Shown here: piece after piece, positions 5,569 through 9,605 of the stretch | Layout of the letters: each line of letters starts with the position of its first letter | How positions within the stretch are numbered: position 1 is the stretch's first letter | Assembly: GCA_903911165.1 (NCBI GenBank) | Contig: CAIWCQ010000344.1 | Coordinates: 1-9,605 of the forward strand | Source: an uncultured Actinomycetes bacterium | GTDB lineage: Bacteria > Actinomycetota > Actinomycetes > Mycobacteriales > Mycobacteriaceae | Direction: 5' to 3' | Length of the DNA: 9,605 nt | Program-made: the position numbers and the translations under genes | The notes under the pieces: generated by a model | Told to the model about the DNA's origin: nothing | The model's database searches: none | Seen by the model: the letters and a program-made list of their open reading frames with translations, nothing else

Positions 5569-6447
5569 TCACTCCTTCTCGGTTTGAGCCGATTGTGCGT
5601 GCGGCACGCCGAGTCCGGTGGCCAAATTGCGCAGCGCCACTTCGGCAAGCGGCAGATCGACGCCGACTGACTCCCCGAGCGCCAGCGCCAGACTCAGATC
5701 CTTCTCTCCCAGACCGCGGGTATGGGTGAAGGTGTCGTAGAGCCAGTGTCCCGGTTCGAGTTCAGCAGTGTTGTCACGCACCATGATCGCTCCCGGGCCA
5801 CCGGTCAGCGCATCGGTGTGCCGGACCACCCGGCCGAGTGCCTGTAGGTCCAGGCCCGCGGCCTCGGCCAGCGCCAAAGCCTCGCAGGCGGAGGCGAACG
5901 CGGTGAAGGTCAGCATGTTGCGCGCCAACTTCATCCGAGTTCCCGCGCCGGCCTCACCGGCATGAATCACCAGCGATGCCCACTGCTTGAAGACCGGTTT
6001 GATGCGCTCGTAGATCTCGCGGGGCGCGCCGACCATCGTCGCCAACTCGCCCGTGGCGGCCGCACCCGCTCCCCCGCTGACGGGAGCGTCGATGACGTGC
6101 ACGCCGTGCGGTGCGAGTTCGGCGGCGAGTTCGGCGGCAGTGGCGTCGCCGATGGTGGAATGGATCGCGATCACCGTGCCCGGCGCGGCGTGGACGGCCA
6201 GATCGGTCACCACCTCGCGAACCTGCGCGTCGTTGAGCACGGTGACGCTGATGATCTCGGCCGCGGCGACATCGGCGAGGTTGCCGGCCACGCTTGCTCC
6301 GGCGTCGGCGAACGGCACCATCACCTCGTCGCGGACATCGAAGACCACCAAGCCGCCCGGCCAGGCGGCCAGCCGCATCGCCATCGGCGCGCCCATACTG
6401 CCCAGCCCGACGTAGCCGAGGCTGGGAACAGTCGTCGAATCAGTCAT
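5569..6447 (-). CDS. Beta-hydroxyacid dehydrogenase, 3-hydroxyisobutyrate dehydrogenase family, Rv0770-like
   Basis: The 292-residue NAD-linked enzyme of the 6-phosphogluconate/3-hydroxyisobutyrate dehydrogenase superfamily oxidises a beta-hydroxy acid to the semialdehyde or keto acid. Seen: dinucleotide motif GYVGLGSMG (11-19), Asp37 after the second strand (fits NAD rather than NADP), substrate-binding DAPVSGG (120-126), catalytic Lys173 in GTRMKLARN, and EKDLSLAL near the C-terminus. The frame is open to 6492, but ATG 6447 is chosen: GAAGGAG lies 8 nt upstream, and it puts the GxGxxG motif at its usual place. Sixteen-odd upstream residues are Ser/Arg-rich shadow. It starts 13 bp after the SDR stop and ends 3 bp before the CMD-family ATG, so it is an operon member. 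The precise substrate cannot be read from sequence; 3-hydroxyisobutyrate (valine breakdown) is one option, tartronate semialdehyde another. Confidence 0.91.
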   Translation of the reverse strand: MTDSTTVPSLGYVGLGSMGAPMAMRLAAWPGGLVVFDVRDEVMVPFADAGASVAGNLADVAAAEIISVTVLNDAQVREVVTDLAVHAAPGTVIAIHSTIGDATAAELAAELAPHGVHVIDAPVSGGAGAAATGELATMVGAPREIYERIKPVFKQWASLVIHAGEAGAGTRMKLARNMLTFTAFASACEALALAEAAGLDLQALGRVVRHTDALTGGPGAIMVRDNTAELEPGHWLYDTFTHTRGLGEKDLSLALALGESVGVDLPLAEVALRNLATGLGVPHAQSAQTEKE

Positions 6448-6460
6448 GGCCGAGCTCCTT

Positions 6461-7213
6461 CTACGACCGGATGATCTGGCCGCCGTCGACATTGAAGATC
6501 TGCCCGGTGATCCAGCTGGCCTGATCGGAGAGCAGAAACAGACACATGCCGACCAGATCCTCGGGCTGACCCATCCGGCTCAGCGGAATGTTCTTGACGA
6601 TATCGGCCACCATCTCCTGCGGAGTAGTGGTTCGGTTGGCCTCCGTGTCGATCGGGCCTGGCGCGATGGCGTTGATCCGGATGTTCATTCCACCCAACTC
6701 GCGAGAAAGCTGTTGGGTGAGGCCATTGATGCCGACTTTGGCCAGTCCGTAGTAGTTGGCGTAGAGCCACGCCGCGGTCGAGGACTGGTTGACGATCGCA
6801 CCGCCGCCGCGCTTGGCCATCTTCCGGTACACCGCCCGGGTGCAGGCGAGTGCGCCGTCGAGGTTCACGCTCATGAACTTCTTGTAGTAGTCCCAGTCCA
6901 CGGTGACGAGGAAGTCCAGTTTCATGCCGCCGAAAATCGCAGCATTGTTGACTAAAAAGTCGATCCCGCCGAACTCGGCAAGGGTGCGATCGGCCATCGC
7001 CTTCGCCGAATCGGGGTCAGAGACGTCGACCGGAACCGAGATCGCCGTGCCACCTTCCGCGACGATTCCGGCGGCCACCCGGTCAGCACCCTCGGTATTG
7101 ATATCTGCCACCACCACCGCCGCGCCTTCTCGGGCGAGAGCCTCGGCATAGGCCTGCCCGATGCCGCCGCCGGACCCGGTGACGATGGCAACCTTCTCCT
7201 CGAACTGTCCCAT
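6461..7213 (-). CDS. Classical short-chain dehydrogenase/reductase, Rv0769-like
   Basis: A 250-residue classical SDR. Cofactor loop TGSGGGIG is at 12-19, Asp37 in VVADIN indicates NAD preference, NNAA at 89-92 replaces the common NNAG, Asn117 is in the fourth helix, the catalytic Ser is at 144/145, and Tyr155-x3-Lys159 is the active pair. The closing sequence WITGQIFNVDGGQII is typical of the family and shapes the tetramer interface. The ATG at 7213 has an excellent GAGGAGG ribosome site 5 nt upstream. It lies 21 bp after aldA and 13 bp before the HIBADH-family gene, all in one direction. A plausible role is oxidation of a secondary or primary alcohol feeding the neighbouring aldehyde dehydrogenase, in the cytosol; the substrate is not predictable from sequence. 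Confidence 0.92.
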   Translation of the reverse strand: MGQFEEKVAIVTGSGGGIGQAYAEALAREGAAVVVADINTEGADRVAAGIVAEGGTAISVPVDVSDPDSAKAMADRTLAEFGGIDFLVNNAAIFGGMKLDFLVTVDWDYYKKFMSVNLDGALACTRAVYRKMAKRGGGAIVNQSSTAAWLYANYYGLAKVGINGLTQQLSRELGGMNIRINAIAPGPIDTEANRTTTPQEMVADIVKNIPLSRMGQPEDLVGMCLFLLSDQASWITGQIFNVDGGQIIRS

Positions 7214-7234
7214 GGTTCCTCCTCGACTGCCGAA

Positions 7235-8701
7235 TTAGACTGCTGTGGCAATGACTTTGAGTTCGAGGTATTCCTCGAAACCGGCGACACCCATCTCACT
7301 GCCTACACCGGACTGCTTATAGCCCCCGAACGGAACGTCCGCGGAGTACCAGACCCCGCCGTTGACGTTGACGGTGCCGACCCGCAACCGGTTAGCGACT
7401 GCTTGAGCACGCTGGGGGTCCGCGCTGAACACTGTGCCCGACAATCCATACGGGGAATCGTTGGCGATCCGGATCGCATCATCGTCGCCGTCGTGTGCGA
7501 TCACCGTCAGCACCGGGCCGAAGATCTCCTCGCGCGCGACCCTGGCGTCGTTGGTCAACCCGACGATCACCGTGGGTTCGATGAAGAACCCGCGATCCCG
7601 ATCGACGGGCCGACCCCCTCCGCAGGCGAAAGAACCGCCCTCGGCGATCGCCAGGTCGAGATAGGACTGAACTCGATCGCGCTGACGCGCGGAAATCACT
7701 GGGCCACAGATTGTTCCGGGATCCAGCGGGTCGCCTGGTTTCAGACCGGACATGGTTTTGGCAGCGGCCGCGACGGCTTCATCGTAACGGCCGCGCGGCA
7801 CCACAAGTCGGGTGGTGATCGCGCAACCCTGCCCCGCGTGCATCGACGCGGTGAAAGCCGCCATGGAGCAGGCTCCGGCGAGATCGGCGTCATCAAGAAC
7901 CAAGAATGCCGATTTGCCACCAAGTTCCAGGAACACCTTTTTGATGGTGGCGGCACCGGCCGCCATGACCGCGCGTCCGGTAGCGGTTGACCCCGTGAAC
8001 GAAATCATGTCGACCCGGGGATCAGACGCCAACATCGCCCCGACCGCATGATCGTCGGAGGTGACGATATTGAGAACACCCGGCGGAATATCGGTGTGCT
8101 CGGCCACCAGTTCACCGAGAACCGCTGCGCACCAGGGGGTGTCGGGGGCGGGTTTGAGCACCACAGTGTTACCGGCAGCCAACGATGGGCCGATCTTGGC
8201 GAGGTTGATCTGATGCGGAAAATTCCATGGCGTAATGGCGCCGACGACTCCGACGGCTTCGCGGACGATAGTGCGCTGGGTGGCGATTCCCATCGGTTTG
8301 GCGACACCGAGGTCAGTGCGCCACGGATAGGACTCCGCGGTATCTGCGCCGAAACCCAGATCCTCGACCGGGCCCTCCAGTTGCGCCATCGAGGTGAGCA
8401 TGCGCGGTGCCCCGACCTCGGCCATGGTGATCTCGCGGAGTTCCTCAATGTGCTCGCGCATCGCGTCGCGCAACTGCCGAACACATCGCACCCGAAGTTC
8501 GGTGTTGATCGACCAGTCGGTCTTGTCGAACGCGCGACGGGCGGCATCGATGGCGCGACTCATGTCATCTGCATCGGCGTTGGCGGCAGTTCCGAGCACC
8601 TCTTCGGTAGCCGGGTTGATGGTCTGGAACCGACCGGCACCGCCTGCGACAAGCTTTCCATCGATGAACAGATCGCTGTTGCGATCAGCTGCTATTGCCA
8701 T
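7235..8701 (-). CDS. aldA: NAD-dependent aldehyde dehydrogenase, Rv0768-like
   Basis: A 488-residue aldehyde dehydrogenase that oxidises an aldehyde to the acid with NAD(P). Complete catalytic set: Asn160 in TPWNFPHQINLAKIGPSLAAG, cofactor-contact Lys183 in VVLKPAPDTP, FTGSTATG (235-242), general base Glu259 in FLELGGKSA, nucleophile Cys293 in HAGQGCAITTR, and EEIFGPVL further on. The ATG at 8701 has GAGGAG six nt upstream and is followed by a normal short N-terminus. It is the first gene of a tight operon (SDR, HIBADH-family, CMD-family, then purD) and is divergent from a TetR gene across 213 bp that hold two matching inverted repeats. Length and position fit Rv0768 (aldA) of M. tuberculosis. 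The substrate is unknown; the gene symbol follows that synteny rather than proven activity. Regulation by the divergent TetR is likely. Confidence 0.93.
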   Translation of the reverse strand: MAIAADRNSDLFIDGKLVAGGAGRFQTINPATEEVLGTAANADADDMSRAIDAARRAFDKTDWSINTELRVRCVRQLRDAMREHIEELREITMAEVGAPRMLTSMAQLEGPVEDLGFGADTAESYPWRTDLGVAKPMGIATQRTIVREAVGVVGAITPWNFPHQINLAKIGPSLAAGNTVVLKPAPDTPWCAAVLGELVAEHTDIPPGVLNIVTSDDHAVGAMLASDPRVDMISFTGSTATGRAVMAAGAATIKKVFLELGGKSAFLVLDDADLAGACSMAAFTASMHAGQGCAITTRLVVPRGRYDEAVAAAAKTMSGLKPGDPLDPGTICGPVISARQRDRVQSYLDLAIAEGGSFACGGGRPVDRDRGFFIEPTVIVGLTNDARVAREEIFGPVLTVIAHDGDDDAIRIANDSPYGLSGTVFSADPQRAQAVANRLRVGTVNVNGGVWYSADVPFGGYKQSGVGSEMGVAGFEEYLELKVIATAV

Positions 8702-8731
8702 CCGCGACTCCTCATCCTCTCGTACCGCCGG

Positions 8732-8758
8732 CCCCGATATCCCCGGTGTTCCCGGTAT
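8732..8758 (+). repeat. Three tandem 9-bp units in the aldA leader
   Basis: CCCCGATAT, CCCCGGTGT and TCCCGGTAT lie head to tail at 8732-8740, 8741-8749 and 8750-8758, fitting YCCCGRTRT. They fall in the predicted aldA 5' leader, just downstream of a candidate -10. Significance is unclear; short GC-rich repeats can arise by chance. Confidence 0.5.
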
Positions 8759-8771
8759 CGAAGAACCATAT

Positions 8772-8783
8772 GGACACCTGTCC
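8772..8783. promoter_or_regulatory. Operator candidate 1: GGACA-CC-TGTCC
   Basis: Perfect 5-bp arms with a 2-bp centre, preceded by T as in the second copy. It lies one base upstream (on the minus strand) of the TATGGT box proposed for aldA, or within the first 25 transcribed bases if TAAGGT at 8800-8805 is used. Either position suits repression of the aldA operon. Confidence 0.6.
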
Positions 8784-8878
8784 GATTACATTCCGTCGAA
8801 CCTTAGTCACACCATCGCCGACGATGCAAGGACACTATCCCGAGAAGTACCGCTGAAGTCGGTTTTCTACCGGACCTC

Positions 8879-8908
8879 TTGCGCGATCACGACACCGGTG
8901 ATTACGGT
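8879..8908 (+). promoter_or_regulatory. Candidate promoter of the TetR-P450 operon (leaderless)
   Basis: TTGCGC (8879-8884) and TACGGT (8903-8908) are spaced by 18 bp. The -10 box ends 6 nt before GTG 8915, so transcription would start at the start codon. The same TACGGT hexamer is placed similarly before the DUF429 gene. The inverted repeat at 8909-8920 covers the predicted start site. Confidence 0.55.
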
Positions 8909-8920
8909 GGACATGTGTCC
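8909..8920. promoter_or_regulatory. Operator candidate 2: GGACA-TG-TGTCC over the TetR start
   Basis: Same perfect arms as the copy at 8772-8783; here the match extends to TGGACATGTGTCCA. It includes the GTG start codon at 8915 and begins directly after the -10 box, so bound protein would block transcription initiation. This fits autorepression by the TetR protein encoded there. Confidence 0.65.
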
Positions 8921-9520
8921 AGCGATGCAGTGGCGATGGCCCCTCGTGACCGGGCTGAGGCGACCCGCCGGCCTCGGCAGGAGGAGACCTTCCGCAAACT
9001 TCTCAGCGCCGCACTGGAAACGCTGCGGGGTTCCTCCTACGCCGACCTCACCGTCCGGGGCGTGGCGGCCAGGGCCCAGGTGGCACCCGCCACGGCCTAC
9101 ACCTACTTCTCGTCGAAGAACCATCTGGTCGCCGAGGTTTACCTCGACCTAGTTCACGAGGTGCCCTATTTCACGGATGTCAACGACGCCAGGCTCAACC
9201 GGGTCCAACAGGCGCTTCGCAGCCTGGCTCTCGTCGTCGCCGATGAGCCCGAGGTTGCCGCCGCCTGCACGACCGCCCTGTTGAGCAACGACGCCTCGGT
9301 TCGCGCCGTCCGGGACCGCATCGGCGCCGAGATCCACAAGCGGATCCGCTCCGCGCTGGGACCCGATGCCGACGCACGCACGGTGGCGGCACTGGAGATG
9401 AGTTACTTCGGCGCCTTGGTGCACGCCGGCAGCGGCGCCTTCACCTATCGCCAGATCACCGACCGGCTGGGCTACGTGGTCGGCCTTATTCTGACTCCCG
9501 GCGACGGAGACGGGCAATGA
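8915..9520 (+). CDS. TetR-family regulator of the P450 operon, Rv0767c-like
   Basis: A 201-residue TetR-type protein. Residues 20-75 form the DNA-binding domain: PRQEETFRKLLSAALETLRG, then LTVRGVAARAQVAPATAYTYFSSKNHLVAEVY, with the helix-turn-helix at about 46-65 and the family-typical AYTYFSSK. The ligand domain ends in DRLGYVVGLIL and has no recognisable specificity. Start choice: GTG 8915 is 6 nt after a TANNNT box and fits a leaderless message. A TTG at 8879 is in frame but overlaps the proposed -35, and ATG 8936 remains possible though it has no ribosome site. The stop overlaps the P450 start as ATGA. Inverted repeats GGACA-N2-TGTCC on its own start and in the aldA promoter region suggest autoregulation and control of the divergent dehydrogenase operon. 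In M. tuberculosis the same regulator heads a group including cyp123 and cyp51. Confidence 0.92.
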   Translation: MSSDAVAMAPRDRAEATRRPRQEETFRKLLSAALETLRGSSYADLTVRGVAARAQVAPATAYTYFSSKNHLVAEVYLDLVHEVPYFTDVNDARLNRVQQALRSLALVVADEPEVAAACTTALLSNDASVRAVRDRIGAEIHKRIRSALGPDADARTVAALEMSYFGALVHAGSGAFTYRQITDRLGYVVGLILTPGDGDGQ

Positions 9521-9605
9521 CAGCAGAGGTTGTTCCGCTGATCCTTGACCCCTACGACTACCACCTTCATGAAGACCCCTACCCGTATTACAAACGCCTG
9601 CGCGA
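9517..9605 (+). CDS. Cytochrome P450, first 29 codons (cut by window edge), CYP123-like
   Basis: Only the N-terminus is present, ending with LILDPYDYHLHEDPYPYYKRLR (shown in part: LDPYDYHLHEDPYPYYKRL), the characteristic lead-in of soluble bacterial P450s with the D-P-Y-P-Y-Y-x-R-L-R block. No heme-binding region is in the window. The ATG overlaps the TetR stop by 4 bp (ATGA), and GGAGA ends 6 nt upstream, so translation is coupled to the regulator. By position it matches cyp123 (Rv0766c), a mono-oxygenase of unknown physiological substrate. Family call is good; the CYP123 label rests on synteny. Confidence 0.85.
   Translation, partial: MTAEVVPLILDPYDYHLHEDPYPYYKRLR

Larger units (their letters stand above)
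8702..8914. promoter_or_regulatory. Divergent control region between aldA operon and TetR-P450 operon
   Basis: This 213-bp gap holds no credible gene. It contains two good inverted repeats GGACA-N2-TGTCC (8772-8783 and 8909-8920, the latter running into the TetR start), a weaker related sequence at 8830-8840 (GGACACTATCC), a run of three 9-bp units next to aldA, and candidate promoters in both directions. For aldA, two minus-strand TANNNT boxes are possible: TATGGT at 8765-8770, and TAAGGT at 8800-8805. Neither has a clear -35. The aldA leader would be about 55-90 nt, in contrast to the leaderless regulator. Confidence 0.7.

Noticed and set aside
6448..6492. N-terminal extension of the HIBADH-family protein
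   Set aside because: The added residues are Ser/Arg-rich and overlap the end of the SDR gene; ATG 6447 has a strong ribosome site.
8770..8856. 28-codon open frame in the divergent control region
   Set aside because: No ribosome site, no -10 box at leaderless spacing, unremarkable composition, and it runs through the operator candidate.
1..9605. Defence system, mobile element, CRISPR or prophage
   Set aside because: All coding sequences belong to core metabolic, regulatory or hydrolase families in a conserved mycobacterial order; no transposase, integrase, tRNA or spacer-repeat pattern was seen.

Overview
The window reads as high-GC actinobacterial DNA, almost certainly a Mycobacterium (sensu lato). 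The gene order matches, from memory and in mirror image, the M. tuberculosis H37Rv block Rv0777 (purB) to Rv0766c (cyp123). Promoter-proximal genes often begin at an ATG or GTG placed 6-8 nt after a TANNNT hexamer with no Shine-Dalgarno, a mycobacterial leaderless arrangement. Genes inside the operon have strong GGAGG-type ribosome sites instead. The species cannot be fixed from this stretch.

Left part (1-2914): the 5' two-thirds of a truncated purB (adenylosuccinate lyase, minus strand) is divergent from a DUF429 gene, with only 25 bp between start codons. The DUF429 gene overlaps tail-to-tail, by 38 bp, with a DHRS12-like short-chain dehydrogenase. That dehydrogenase is translationally coupled to an upstream TetR-family regulator.

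Middle (2915-5127): the TetR gene is divergent from a small exported alpha/beta-hydrolase with a Tat-like signal (Rv0774c-like). A 20-bp near-palindrome lies between them. The hydrolase converges, 10 bp apart, with purD (GAR synthetase). The ggtA gene that I recall between these two in M. tuberculosis is absent here, and the DHRS12-like dehydrogenase is extra. purD has its own leaderless promoter preceded by two 23-bp tandem repeats.

Right part (5128-8701): a tight minus-strand operon in transcription order aldehyde dehydrogenase (aldA), classical SDR, beta-hydroxyacid dehydrogenase (HIBADH family), small carboxymuconolactone-decarboxylase-family protein, then purD. It looks like a catabolic module oxidising an alcohol or aldehyde to an acid.

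Right end (8702-9605): a 213-bp divergent control region, a TetR regulator, and the first 29 codons of a cytochrome P450 (CYP123-like) overlapping the regulator's stop codon by 4 bp. The control region carries two copies of the inverted repeat GGACA-N2-TGTCC. One sits exactly on the regulator's predicted transcription and translation start, the other lies in the candidate aldA promoter region. The simplest reading is one TetR protein repressing both its own P450 operon and the divergent dehydrogenase operon.

I see no RNA genes, IS elements, CRISPR arrays or prophage genes. The most original signals are regulatory: paired operators, overlapping divergent leaderless promoters, and the repeat pair in front of purD.
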